Position numbers and translations under genes: made by a program
Notes under the pieces: model-generated
Told to the model about the DNA's origin: nothing
The model's database searches: none
Seen by the model: only the letters and a program-made list of their open reading frames with translations
Origin: Pochonia chlamydosporia 170
Taxonomy: Eukaryota > Ascomycota > Sordariomycetes > Hypocreales > Clavicipitaceae
DNA length: 64,000 nt
Direction: 5' to 3'
NCBI RefSeq assembly: GCF_001653235.2
Contig: NC_035793.1
Location: 2,232,001-2,296,000, forward strand
In this document: one piece after another, positions 22,886 to 34,754 of the stretch
Layout: each line of letters starts with the position of its first letter
Numbering within the stretch: the first letter of the stretch is position 1

Positions 22886-24947
22886 TCAAGGTCTACCAGA
22901 AGACACACGCCCGACTCTTCGCAAAACTTGCGAATCTGTAACCACAACCTCGTCCACTTGTTCGGGTTCCTCGTTCCAACCCTCACGTTCAGCCTTTGGG
23001 AGCCGTACAAACGCAAAATTCAAGATCAACCCGACGGCAGCAAGAGCAGCACTGAAATAAAGAGCCGCGCGAAAGCCAGCCGCGACCTCTTCCCCCTTTC
23101 CAGAATGCCCCAACCCTCGCGACGACTTGGTCACCTCCGTCTCAATGGTCCCTGCGAATCCCAACCCCAGACTCACGCCATACAAATTCAAGGTTCCCAC
23201 CAAACTACTGGCGACGCCCTGGTATTTGCGGCCAACACTATTGCTCGCAATGACCTGAGCGGCAAGGTAGACAAAGTCGGGACAGAAGCCGCATAGTATC
23301 ATGGCGGGAAACGTTTGCGGCCAGTAACTCTGACTGATGGGCATAGTCGCAAGCAGAAGACTTGCAGCGAGAACTACTCCGACGCCAATAGCCATCACCC
23401 ACCTGGCGGCAACACGGGGGAGAAGATAGGCAGCGAGACCAACGGCTGCAAGAGCGCCGATACCGAAGGGAATGAAATTGACGCCGATCTGGAATACGGA
23501 CATGTGTCGTAGTACCTGCTGCCAGGAGATGGCATACCAAAGTGCGATGCCGAACGCCATGTAGCTAAATAGAACTACGACGATGATTGCCAGGAATGTC
23601 GGGGCTTTGAATATCGCCAACGGCATGATGGGGTCCGACGCGACGAATCGTTCCCAGAGGAGAAAGGAGGCAAAGAGGGAGACGGATAGTATCAGAATTG
23701 CAATCTCGTATGGTGTTGCCCATCCGACTGACGGGGCTTGGCTGCAGATTGGTTAGACGGTTAGAAATGAATACCGGAAATGATGTATCTCTCTTGCGGT
23801 GGTATGAGCTGGGGATACCTACTTCCAAGCGATGTTGTAGAGTATCAGACTGCTTAAACCAAGGAATGCTCCGACAAAGTCAATCTTGCCATCTTTGTCG
23901 ATAGGTCTCTCATTTGGCATTATAATAAACAGTAATAGGAGGCAAATTGCCGAAACTGCAGCTCTTTCAGTGAGTTAGCACCGTAGTCTGGCCAAGGTTG
24001 TAATATGAGCCGAAGCATCCCAAGGCTGGCTTACATGCATCCAAACAGAACCGTCCATGCCCAGAATTCACCTGTATTTGCGCAAAGCCCTGCAAATAAG
24101 GCTCCAATGACACCACCAGCAGGTGGTGAGGCCGCAAAGAGGCCAAGAAGCACATTTCTCGCCCTACCAGGCGGCACCATGAGAGCCAGTACCGTAACGG
24201 CATTTGGCATGAAGATGCCTCCCCCAACACCACTCAAAGCGCGAATAGCGATGAATGCTTCAAAGGATTTGCAGAAGCCATTGGCAAGAGAAAAGGTTGC
24301 GAAGAGGAAAAGTCCGATGAGAGCGAGCCGTTGGTGACCGTAAATGGTGCCGAGGCGGCCAGACACCAAGACGAATGCACCTTGAGTTAGTCTGTGTTTG
24401 CTCTGGTCAATCTTGTTATATACCTAGGTAAGTTATTGGGTATGTGTCGTGACGACTTGTCCGACCGAGTGGAAAGGCGGACGTACGAGTATGAGGCGGC
24501 CATCCAGTTGGCTTGCCCGGATTCTACATTTCTGCCCAAGAGTTTGCTCAAGGTGAGGCCGCCGCTGAGGGTGATGAAATTGGATACGAACTGGATGTTG
24601 GGGGTATCATATTCTGTTAGATGTTGCAGGCTGTCTAGTGATTGTCCTCGATACTGGCTGGTCGAACAAGGTGATCATCATACCTGGACGAGGTTGGCGG
24701 TAACTAGCAGTGAGATAATCGCAAACCGGGCCGTCTGGCTAACTGGCGATGTGATTACAGGCTCTATGGCACGGAAGACACGAGCCTGGTCGGGGGTTTC
24801 TGCCAATGTTTGGGCGTCATTGCTGGTAGTTGGATTGATGGCATCAGTTGTCCGGGGTGGATGATGGGCGTCATTTGGCTGGATGGGTACCGATGGACCA
24901 AAGGATTCATTCAGTGAGATGAGCTCAATTGTTTGTATAGCAGACAT
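22886..24947 (-). CDS. MFS multidrug transporter, DHA2 type
   Basis: Five exons on minus: 24684-24947, 24487-24590, 24035-24391, 23823-23963 and 22886-23741, 573 residues. Introns are 71-95 bases. Acceptors were chosen so that family-typical joins appear: FVSNFITLSGG, MAASYSLTQGAFVLVSGRLG, FGCIAAVSAICLL and YNIAWNQAPSVGW. A polar N-terminus of about 72 residues precedes roughly 14 hydrophobic helices. The motif A-type loop GRLGTIYGHQR and the antiporter motif C-like PPAGGVIGALFAG indicate a proton-driven drug or metabolite exporter of the plasma membrane. Substrate unknown. A GATGT-rich short repeat lies just upstream (25040-25072). One TACCTAGGTA palindrome (24421-24430) sits inside intron 2. 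Tail-to-tail with the MARVEL-like gene. Confidence 0.9.
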
Positions 24948-27183
24948 GAGGAAGGAATAAATGTCTCGGAGATTGGTTAAAGCAGCGATATGTGTTTGAT
25001 GCTGGATGGTGTGCAAGCGCGGCGACGGAAATGAAGAGGGGATGTGATGTAATGTGATGTGATGAGATGTGACAGCCGATGTAGGACTTGTGGTGTGAGA
25101 AGTCGTCGTAGTCGTAACATGGATCATGTTGGAGAATAAATAAAATATGAACAAGTACCACGAGCCGCCGTTCAATGCGAATATGGTTGACGTCGTCTAT
25201 TGATTTAACAAAATGAAATCATCATGTTCAAATTGAACATTTTCATTCTGTGAACAGGATTTTAGTGTGAATGAGCCTTGATTATTCCTTCTCATACTGG
25301 ATGGCGACCAGCTGTGTGAGAACTTGGGTAGATTCATCTTCGACTCCTCTCCCACAATTCCGATAAATTGGCAATCTAGGAAACAGGCACAACACATTTC
25401 GCCCCAATACCAAGATTTCTACCACATACAAAGTACACACTCGGTATTCCCGACTCAATTGTGCGGAATCCCACCAAAGGAACCCCATCATGCCAAGGAT
25501 CAATATCCCAGCTCTTGAGCAGCAACACCCACAACATCTGCAACCGAGAGATCCCACATTAAACATCCCAGGTATATCCAACCAAATAAGCACGGCATAT
25601 AGTTTCTACACGGAAAGATAATGGTTACCTTGTCCAGGACAGGTCCATTCGTCGCCGAGCCCGCAAGTCCGTCAGCAAGACATACATTCACTCATCACTG
25701 ACGCCGACACTGCATATGCCATGGAGCATTCGGTGTCGGACTAGGCAAAGAATCCTGCATCAAAGGGTAACTCTCGATTAATGACGGAGCATCAGACAAA
25801 ACGGGCACCACGAAGTCGAGGTGGATGGAGGGTTGCAGCAGCTTCCTGCAACAACGTGGTCAGCTCCGTCGTGAAGGTTGGCTAAATTCAATTACACCAT
25901 GGTCAAGTTTTTTTTTTTTTTTTTTGTCTGCGGGATAGCGGAGTTGTGCTTGGCATGAGACTCTTAGTCTCCTCTGCTTATGTCGATGCACTTTAAGAGC
26001 ATGAATTTGACAAGTATTTTACACGTCAACTTGCTTTGTCGGTTGCAAGTCTCAGTTGGTGAGCATGTTTGAGTTGAGCTTTCAGCCTCAATTTCCATTT
26101 TTGTTGCCTCCGCAACTTATTACTGTATGGGAATAAAGCGACTCAAGTACAGAGCACAGAGTAAAACAGTCTCCCACTCTTTTTGTCTCAATTGTGTAGC
26201 TGCAATGCACTGTGACTGTACACATTCCTGTCTGAATTCCAATTCTCCGTTTGACCGGTTTGACAATTCGGCGTTATTCGGACCTTTGTTCAATATTCAC
26301 CATTTGCCTTGCTCATAGCCCTTAACCCGGTATACATTATCAATAGTGTCCGGTAGCAATCACCACGTCAACTTTATTGTCGATCGCTGTACCAGCTCGT
26401 CTAGATTCCCCGCTTGATTTCCCCTCTTCGCCTCCTTCTAGTCTTCCCTTTCCCAGCTTCGGTTCTTCGTCTGGAGAAGCTAAAAGACACAAGACCACAT
26501 CCACCTGCCTATCGTAGTCTTCAATGCCCGTCTTGGCGCGGCTTCTTTCCGTCGGGCACTTACGCTGTCTCACCTAGTCTGTCTGTAAGACATTGACAAT
26601 GTGTGCGTGATCTGTTCGTAACCCTGGTACCCTGGTCATATCTCTCCGCATAGTTGGGCGGCACTTGGCTGGGCTGTATCGTCGACTCTACTCTTTGTTT
26701 TTCTTGGCTTTCAACAAACCCGGACACACTCCACACTACGATTACCCGACCGGCTTAGATGAAGTCTTCCATTGGCAAATAACATGCCTCGTCACGTACA
26801 GGTGGTGTGCTCGATTGGGCAGCCCCCAATTAGACGTCATGTGGTTCGGACGGACGTGACAAGGCTCTCATCTCACGGCGCCAACCGAAATTGATCAAGA
26901 GCCTGCCTTTTTCTTATTCTGGAATCATTGTCCGTGGTGTGGTGGATGGAACCACCTTGTCTAGTAGTCTTGTCAAGCTTTCTTGGCTGTGGATTCGGTT
27001 CGACGACATGCGGCGTCAGTCGTTGAAGTGTGCGAGTATGCCGAGTATATGTAATGCCATGTTCCCTTGCAGTTGAGGGAGTTGATTCGACAATTAGGCT
27101 CTGACATCTCTCTCCTCTCCTTATTTATTGCAAACTTGTTCTTTCTTGAAAAGTAAAACATCTTGTTACCTTCATCTGTCATC
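24948..27183. other. 2.2-kb divergent intergenic region (DHA2 transporter and phospholipase)
   Basis: Contains a GATGT-rich imperfect tandem stretch (about 25040-25072) in the presumed leader of the transporter gene and an 18-base T run (25908-25925). No supported gene; the frames present are short and overlapping. Confidence 0.5.
25908..25925. repeat. Poly(T) tract, 18 bases
   Basis: Uninterrupted run of T in the middle of the divergent intergenic region. Confidence 0.9.
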
Positions 27184-27788
27184 ATGAAGTTCAACGCCCT
27201 TCTTCTTGCTTTGGCCACCACGGTCGTCGCAGCACCGACTTCAGATGTCACCACCCTAAAACGCCAGGATATCAACACTGTCACTGACCAGCTCCTCTTC
27301 TCTGTGACTCTTCCTGAGTTTGAGACTCGTCGTAACAGGAAGGATCCCGCGTCCCTGGACTGGTCTTCAGACGGCTGCACCAGTTCCCCTGATAACCCAT
27401 TTGGATTCCCTTTCCTCCCTGGCTGCCACCGTCACGACTTTGGCTACCAGAATTACCGAGTTCAGAAGCGCTTCACAAAACCAAACAAGGCCAAGATTGA
27501 TCTCAATTTCAAGTCCGAGTATGTCATCTCCTATTCCACAAGGATCGCATTGAGACAAAGTAGTGGCACTAACATCTAATCAAATACAGCTTATACTTCC
27601 AATGCAAGGATGTGGCAGCCAAAACTGCTTGCGAAAAACTCGCAAACGTCTATTATGAGGCCGTGAAGCTCTTTGGCGGTAGTGACGCTACCAAGCGTAA
27701 CACTGCGTACGAACAGGCAGTTGAGGAGTACAATGAGGCTGTCAAGGAGGCCCAGGAACAGGGTCTGTTGCCCATTTTGGACAATTGA
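27184..27788 (+). CDS. Secreted phospholipase A2 (prokaryotic/fungal type)
   Basis: Two exons (27184-27518 and 27590-27788; intron of 71 bases, donor GTATGT), 177 residues. A signal peptide covers about residues 1-17 (MKFNALLLALATTVVAA), and a KR at 26-27 suggests propeptide cleavage. The catalytic signature of the microbial phospholipase A2 family is present: DGCTSSP, then LPGCHRHDFGYQN with the His84-Asp85 pair, followed by an amphipathic helix-rich end with CKDVAAKTACEKLANVYYEAV. Two cysteine pairs are expected. Such enzymes hydrolyse the sn-2 ester of glycerophospholipids outside the cell and need Ca2+. Without splicing the protein would end early and lose the second half of the fold. Confidence 0.92.
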
Positions 27789-28184
27789 CCTGTCCAGGGA
27801 CGGGAAGAGGCGGGTTGATGGAAAGATTTGGCTGTACATAGGGAGACATGTCTGTACGTACGTAAGGTCGCGTATCACATACAAAAGCAAGCATTTTTTA
27901 CGACAGGATATACATTCGTGTCACAGAATTTACACCGTGAACTAAAAGGAAGAACAACACCTGAAAGGGTGGATTTTCTGGTTCATATCATGTGCGACGA
28001 TTCGCAATCTCAGCTGCAACTCGTGTCCAGTGGAGGCAGTCCTTCTTATATCATGCCCTTCCTATCATTATTTGTAACAAAATGTGAGATGTGATATTTA
28101 CTAATCACGGTCATTAAGTATACGTTACTTCATGCTGTGCATCCCGTAATCCCTTCCCTTCATGCACAGCGCCGCATCCCACCT
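27789..28184. other. Convergent spacer between phospholipase A2 and carboxypeptidase
   Basis: About 400 bases separating two convergent stop codons. It should contain both 3' ends. No other feature is seen. Confidence 0.5.
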
Positions 28185-30058
28185 TTAACCACTATAAACC
28201 CACGGAATAGGAAACGTCCCCTTACCCAAGGGCTTCTCATCCTGCGTGGCATTCTTCAACTGCGGCAGCGTAAAGGGCGTAGTATCACTCAGACTGTGCA
28301 CTCGTCCCAGCAGCTTCTCCAATTGTCTAAACGCAGACGTTGATGCGTACTCGGGACCCTCGTGGCCGGAGAGACCTGTGACTGCGACGCTTAGGCCACG
28401 CTCATGGTGGGAAGTTCCAACAACACCAGACTTGTCAGGAAGATCACTACCGTAACCCTGTTTGCCAGTCCGGAATCGGGGCACGTAAAAGGGATCCGTG
28501 GGACGAGACTGGAAGCCCATCTTGCCGCCCCAGGTCATATTCTGCAGGGCGAGCAAGACACCGTTGGCGGGGAGGATGAAGTCGGTTCCGCCTTGGACGT
28601 ATATGACGTTCTTGGTCTTGTCGATGACATTGGGCAGCTCGTACTTGGACGGGGGCAGAGACTCGTCACGGTTGACGAATGCGGTGTTGACACATTGAGA
28701 CCATTGGACCTGGAGTGGTGCGTGAATAGCCTTCTTGACATCCTCGCGGTTGAAGTAGGGGTCATCGCCGAGAGGATCATATAGGTCTGGGCAGTGGTCG
28801 AGGATATTGTAAATGTTGAAGCAGGGGTTGTCTTTCTTGGCCTGTCGGTTTACTGCATCCCACAAGCCGCCGCATCCTTCTTTGTAAGTGACGGTTCCGT
28901 TGGGGAGCTTCTCCTGCCACGGCAGCAAGGAAGGCTGCTCCCCAGCGGGAGGGTATACGTAGTACTTCTTGATGAAGTCTCTGTATCCGCAATGCTCGGA
29001 TGTGTTGTGGATAGTGGCCATGAAACGGTCGTCAAAGGGCATGAGGTTGTAGTTTTGCTCCACAAACGTCTCGACAACCACTTCGGACTGCACGTCGCCG
29101 TCGAAGCTGATGCCGTCTACTACCATCAAGCCGCCAACGTCGTAGTAGTCGGTATCGTTGGCATTGACAAAGTGGCTGGCGATGTAAGGCGCGTAGTATC
29201 CGCCATACGACTCACCAACAACGTAGACTTTGTAACCCTGCAGGCAAAACGTGTCGATAAAGTTCTTCCAGAAACCCATGAATTGCTTGGCTAGCTCATC
29301 TTCATTGTGAATGGTGGTATTACCGGTGGAGAAGCCGACGGTGACGGGTTGTTCGATCCAGACAACGTTTGTGAGATGATGCCAGCTCCATGGATTGGGG
29401 ACCGGCTTCAAGGTACCGGGTTGCCAGACAAAAGGGCCATTTTCCTGAAGCAAACCCAGGAGGGAAGAGCACCCAGGCTGTGAGTGTGTATGTCTCGGTT
29501 AGCATACTGCTTTGACTCTCATGGGGGAGCGTATTGGAGAGGATCAGAGACAAACTCACCCCGCCGTTGAGCCAAATGGTAATCTCCTTCTTCTTCTTGT
29601 GCTCTTCATTGTCGGTCGGGAAGAACCAAAAGAAGAGGTTATCGCGATCCTCCTTCTTGTCGGTAACTGGCAAAAGACCAGCGTACGATTCGCCGATATC
29701 GAAGTCTACCTCGGGAATACCAGTACCATTGACGGCGAACTCTGTGCAAAGGAAATTAGGATAAATGAGACAAGCCTGGGTTACTATCGCAGTCCCCCCA
29801 CCAGATAATGAGATAATGACGACAGTTTGAAGGGCTTGGCAACTCACTTTGAGTCCCATTGTTCAGGAACCGGTGGGGAGCCTCAGTCTTGGCTCGCGAA
29901 TATAGAGTTGGAGGAGTCTTGGCTTCGCTATATTTGGAGAATTCGGCGGCACCATCTCCGTGTAAGTGCTGGAGAAGACGAGCGTAGTTGTCGGACTTTC
30001 GCGCATTTGTTGTAGAACTTAAAAATCCCAAAAGGGACACCATCCAGAGAGTCCTCAT
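28185..30058 (-). CDS. Secreted serine carboxypeptidase, family S10
   Basis: Three exons on minus: 29848-30058, 29560-29741 and 28185-29477, with introns of 106 and 82 bases and GTGAGT donors at both, giving 561 residues. A signal peptide occupies about residues 1-19 ([19 protein letters not shown]), then a propeptide-like region to about 70. The S10 hallmarks are WLNGGPGCSSL (128-136, oxyanion region, completed by splicing across intron 2), [10 protein letters not shown] with Ser221, a GGTDF segment with Asp430, and GHEGPEY with His503 as the catalytic His. Multiple N-glycosylation sequons occur. It should remove C-terminal residues from peptides outside the cell or in the vacuole; the signal peptide and secreted neighbours favour export. 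A TATA box lies 127 bases upstream. Confidence 0.93.
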
Positions 30059-30184
30059 TGTTGAGCACAGCCTGCCCAGGTTGGTACTGGGACGATTTTC
30101 ACGGATAGGCGAGTTTGCTTGGAATGGGAGAGATCTGAGACACGACTCAAATTTATGTCGATAACAAAAAATGCTCAACCGTCA

Positions 30185-30192
30185 CTTATATA
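30185..30192 (-). promoter_or_regulatory. TATA box of the carboxypeptidase gene
   Basis: TATATAAG on the minus strand, 127-134 bases before the ATG at 30058. Confidence 0.55.
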
Positions 30193-30373
30193 TGTCGGTG
30201 AAATTCTTAGCTCCCACGATGTCGATGACTCCACCATCAAATTAGGTGAGGTCGGTGATTTCTGCATATATATGCTTAGTTCGGTAGTGACCAAGTTGAG
30301 GTCTGATCATCGACGTGCCGTGCTCGTGTTACTTAGCCTAAAACCGGGACGCTGGACAAACAAAAGGCGACAT

Positions 30374-30400
30374 GACCACCTTGACCACCTTGACCACCTT
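30374..30400. repeat. Three tandem copies of GACCACCTT
   Basis: Perfect 9-base direct repeat, three copies, in the upstream region of the carboxypeptidase gene. Confidence 0.9.
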
Positions 30401-33024
30401 CATGTGGAAGCTGATGTGATGATTCCCTACTCTAATCTAACGGATTGTGGTAAGATCCGGTGTCTTTTCTGCCTTTCCCACGGTTCACGACTACATGCTT
30501 CTCCACTGGCGCCCACCCAATCTAATCAAAAATGGTCTCAATGGCACGGTAGTCGGCTCGTCATTGCCGGGTTTATCAATTGGCGGATGTGAAGCTGTAC
30601 GGGCGGCGAGGTGACAATAAATTGGCCACAGCCACATTGACTTCCATCCCAAGTGGACCTCACCTACAAGCACTTGCCTAATAAAGTATATAACCATACG
30701 GGTAGAGTTCAAAAGTTCAAAAGGTTCCGTCATATCTATATGGACGGCACCGGAGAGACCGGCTTGCTGTATGACGCAATACGTGCAATGCTTGCATGCT
30801 TGCTCCGCCTGTTTACAGTACCCGACATGGAAACGTATCAAGTTGTTTTGAGAGGAGGGATGAGCAAGTTTAGGGAGTTTGATGGAGTATTCATTTCCAA
30901 GTTCCAATCTTGTTCAGCCCTGAAAATTTGAGAAGTCTGTACGGAGTACATAACAGTAATAAGTGCCCGCTGCGATGAAAGGAATCAATGATGTGGCTGA
31001 CGGGGTCTGACGAAACAAGCCTCCTGGTAGCCAATCACCACCATAAATGTTTGCCATTTCGTTCATCAGATTGGTGAAACACCACGTGGAATACGCCAGA
31101 GGGTTTGGCGGCGTACTCGAAGCAATCAGGCCACGCGGAAGGTTTTCTGTGCACGCTCCAACGAAGCTCTGTCCATCTCGGGTAGAGCTGGGTTAAGATG
31201 AGGTTAATACTTTCTACTTATACGCTGCGAGGCGGTCCAGAGTGAATTTCTGTCGTTTCTTGCCAACTTTTGTCTAATTGAGGTGAACTGTTGTCGATTG
31301 CAAAAGCTCTTTCTGGTAATGCTAAGACATTCTATACGGCAAAGGCGGCAGAGCCTGGATAACCATCTCTTGGCAATAGGGGTAAAAAGCAGAAAATTAA
31401 TGTTTCCTCGTGGCTTGGCATGAATAAACGAAAGCAGTAGAAAAGTTTGGTGTTTTCATGTGGCTTGAGAATGAATAGACGTGATAGACCACCATCTTAT
31501 TGAGGATGGCGCCCTACAAGGAGGATGAAGAGCCACAACAGCCACCACTAACCAAGCCACTCGATGAAAAGCCGTGAGAAGGGCTGAAGGCGTTCCTTTT
31601 TCGGTTTCTCAGTAGAATGCTTTGAATGAGATGAGGAGGATGTGTGCGTGTTACATGTAACATGATGAAGTGATTGACACGGAGTGGTACCTTGTTCTAC
31701 TAAACTTGGTCGCCCTCCATTTGCTCGCACAGCAAGCAGAAGAGGATACGTTTTATGTGTACGGCAGACCGGCAGGTTCATCGCTCTCTACCAGTTGGCC
31801 TGTTGTGTCTCACTTTTTAGCGAGTTGGCCAGATACAAGGGTTGTGTTTCAGGCGTTGATCTGTGGAGAGTGGTCCACTGATAGATCAAGTGCTTAACTT
31901 GTAAGACGGACCCTTTCCATGTTTGTCTGATGGAGCAAGGTTCAGACAAGTAATTCAGGCCAGTAAGAGTGAAATAATACATTCCTGCAAAGGATGTCCC
32001 TGAAAGGAGGCATCTTCTGACTATAATTGGGTCAGCCAAGTTACCATCAACCAGGCAAAGGGAGCAAAGTCAGCGCACCAAGCAGCGTTAGAGATTCAAA
32101 TATGGCGAGTGTGTTGTACTCACTTCCGTGCCGTACGAGTTATCATTGTCCCTTGTCGCAATCAGAAACAAGACAACGCTTCGGTTGTATTCCGCATTTG
32201 TCTTCTCAGTGCGCCGATCGAACCCACCATAAGCATCGGATAGTTCAAGGCTGATCATCACTCGTCATACGGACCATTTCTAGACCGACACCAAAAATGG
32301 CAACCCAAGACCAGAGTTCGTTACTCGCTTGCCAAAGCGTTAGAAACCACAACGGCGCAACCCTACAAAGAATGCCAAACAGACGGAGCTGGCCGCCACC
32401 CTATCAGCTTGCCAGAATTCGACATGAGCTGCAGCACTTTTGACCTTTTGATCTAATTCAGCGTCTTATCCTCGTCTTCCATACCCTTCAATGCCGTGCG
32501 ACCGTCCCCGTGCAGTGCCGATTGTCCCGACCTGCTGAAACAGGTAGTGGTAGCCGCGGCATGACCGAGCAAACTGACCATTTAGAGCTCAGATCTGGCT
32601 CGCTTGTTGTGCTCTTCGCCATGATAGATCATCGTAAGAGTTCTAAGATTGTTCCTGAGATTAGCGCCGTAACTGACATGTGGAGGGTTGGCTTTCAGCT
32701 GGGGGATATTTCGCCGAGCAGATGCCCAGTTGGAAGGGGAAAGAGACCACCCAGATAGATGGTGGATTGGACGAATATATAAGTAATTGCTACGGTCCTC
32801 AAGGTTCTCATGCGGATCGAGTTGAATGTTTCGTCCGATTAGCCCCCACGTCTTCCCCAGATTGCATTTGAAGCCATATTATACAATTTAAGCTAGGAGA
32901 TCTTGGCATCGTTTGCCAAGCTTTACTTTGCACCGCCAAGACCGAACCGTATTGCCTCTTTTGGCCGTACATCAGCTTCCAGTCTCAATTAGACGGTGTT
33001 AATAACCCCGTTGCGCCTCACGTC

Positions 33025-34182
33025 ATGCCCTCCCTCCTCAACTCCGCTCTCATCGGCTTGTCCGTCTCACAAGGCGCATATGCCTGGGGTAAACTCGGCC
33101 ACGCTACTGTCGCTTATATTGCGCAACACTATTTGTCTTCGGAAGCGGCATCATGGTAAGCCTGAACAGGGGACAGCTTGAACCGAAGTGGACTATGAGA
33201 CTTTGCTGTCAAGCTCCAAGAGTAGCATAGTATCAGGCAACAAGTATACTGATGGAAAACTTTGAAACAAAAAAGGGCCAAAGGTGTTCTCGGCGATACA
33301 TCCGACTCTTATCTAGCCAACATTGCCTCATGGGCTGACGATTATCGTGCCACAGCCGCAGGCAAATGGTCCGCGCCGTTGCACTTCATCGATGCTGAGG
33401 ACAGTCCTCCCAAGAGTTGCAATGTCGACTACAACCGCGACTGCGGCAACAAGGGATGCTCTATTTCCGCCATGGCCAACTATACGCAGCGCGTTGGGAG
33501 TAAAAGCTTGAGCAAGGCTAATGTTGCTGAGGCGCTCAAGTTTCTTGTTCACTTCACCGGAGACTTGACGCAGCCCTTGCATGATGAAGCTTACGAAGTT
33601 GGCGGCAACGACATCAAGGTCACTTTTGACGGATACAAGGACAATCTGCACGCTGACTGGGATACTTATATCCCTGAAAAGCTGGTTGGCGGCGGCGCTT
33701 TGACGGATGCGCAGAAATGGGCTGACGATCTGGTCAAGGAGATTACGTCTGGCACTTACAAGTCCCAGGCTGCCGGTTGGATCAAAGGAGACGATATTGG
33801 AGATGTTGTCACCACGGCTACCAGGTGGGCTTCGGATGCCAACGCTTTTGTTTGCTCTGTGGTGATGCCCAACGGCTCGGAACCTTTGCAGAAGGGCGAC
33901 TTGTATCCAACCTATTACAACTCCGTCATTGACACCGTCGAGCTTCAGGTTGCCAAGGGGGGATATCGTCTCGGAAACTGGCTCAACACTATCTACAAGA
34001 CCACCATTGCCAAGAGAGAAGTTGGGGTGGCTGGGGTTGTAAAGGTCGAGCCCGCGGAATTGCCTGATCTCATGGGTCGCGATTTTCTCCCAGAGCCTCG
34101 CCCCCTGAGCCGTGCAAAGCTTGCGAGAGCGGCGATGGAGGGCGATTGTTGTGGAAAGGGTCGCGAGGGGCACAAGCATTAG
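33025..34182 (+). CDS. Secreted S1/P1-type zinc nuclease
   Basis: Two exons (33025-33155, 33276-34182; the intron ends in an A7G acceptor), 345 residues. A signal peptide of 20 residues leaves Trp21 as the mature N-terminus, which in this family is itself a zinc ligand. Taking Trp21 as position 1, all nine zinc ligands known from P1 nuclease fall exactly in place: Trp21, His26, Asp65, His80, His136, Asp140, His146, His169 and Asp173. It should cleave single-stranded DNA and RNA and remove 3' phosphates, scavenging nucleotides outside the cell. The protein is about 55 residues longer than P1 and ends in an unusual CCGKGREGHKH tail. A TATA-like TATATAAG lies at 32776-32783, 242 bases upstream. 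Confidence 0.95.
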
Positions 34183-34370
34183 AGTTGGTATTGTGAGATG
34201 AATTGGTGCATGTTAGAGCATACATTCATTACATGCTCTGGAAGCATTGTGTTCTTTTCCCTCCTTGACGCGTACGCAGAAAAGTAATTCCTGAATTGAG
34301 CTAGCACTTTTCTATACCGCTGCCTATACTTGGATAACAGTACCCCAAAGTTGATGGTTTATCCAGCTGC

Positions 34371-34754
34371 CTAGTCCTTGATTTGGTTGACGGTTTCTAC
34401 AAGAGAAAGCAGTCGTCCATCATCAGCAACCTCTCCAAACATGTATGTTTCGGATTTCAAAACTGTTCCGTCTTCCAGTGTAGTCAATCCAATGTGCATG
34501 TCAGCTATCTGGGAACCATCACGCAAGAATCGAGTAATGGTTAGAGTGACATTGGGCACATTCTCTCGCAGCCATCGCATGTGGGCTACAATGGCGGCAA
34601 AGTCTCGGGTGCCGTCTTCGTCTCGTTGTGTAAAGTTGGGGGCAAGTAGTTTAGATAAATCTTGTTCTGTGTCTTCTGGTTTACCGGAGAATAGACTGAT
34701 GAGCGCAGCTTGGTATGTGTCTTTGTGATCGGTGAAGGTTGTTCGCGAAGTCAT
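34371..34754 (-). CDS. SnoaL-like / NTF2-fold protein
   Basis: Single exon, 127 residues. The pattern of an N-terminal helix, a loop with FTQRDEDGTRDFAAIVAHMRWLRENVPNVTLTITRFLRDG, and then alternating beta strands (IADMHIGLTTLEDGTVLKSETYMFGEV) is that of the SnoaL-like/NTF2 cone fold. Such small fungal proteins are usually annotated only by fold; some are cyclases or isomerases, others have no activity. No signal peptide. Convergent with the nuclease gene (188-base gap). A good TATA box lies about 100 bases upstream. Confidence 0.75.
   Translation of the reverse strand: MTSRTTFTDHKDTYQAALISLFSGKPEDTEQDLSKLLAPNFTQRDEDGTRDFAAIVAHMRWLRENVPNVTLTITRFLRDGSQIADMHIGLTTLEDGTVLKSETYMFGEVADDGRLLSLVETVNQIKD

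Larger units (their letters stand above)
30059..33024. other. 3-kb divergent intergenic region (carboxypeptidase and nuclease)
   Basis: Holds the carboxypeptidase TATA box (30185-30192, minus), a three-copy GACCACCTT direct repeat (30374-30400), one TACGGAGTA site (30940-30948) and, near the nuclease, a TATATAAG at 32776-32783. No reading frame longer than 140 codons and no domain. Confidence 0.5.
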
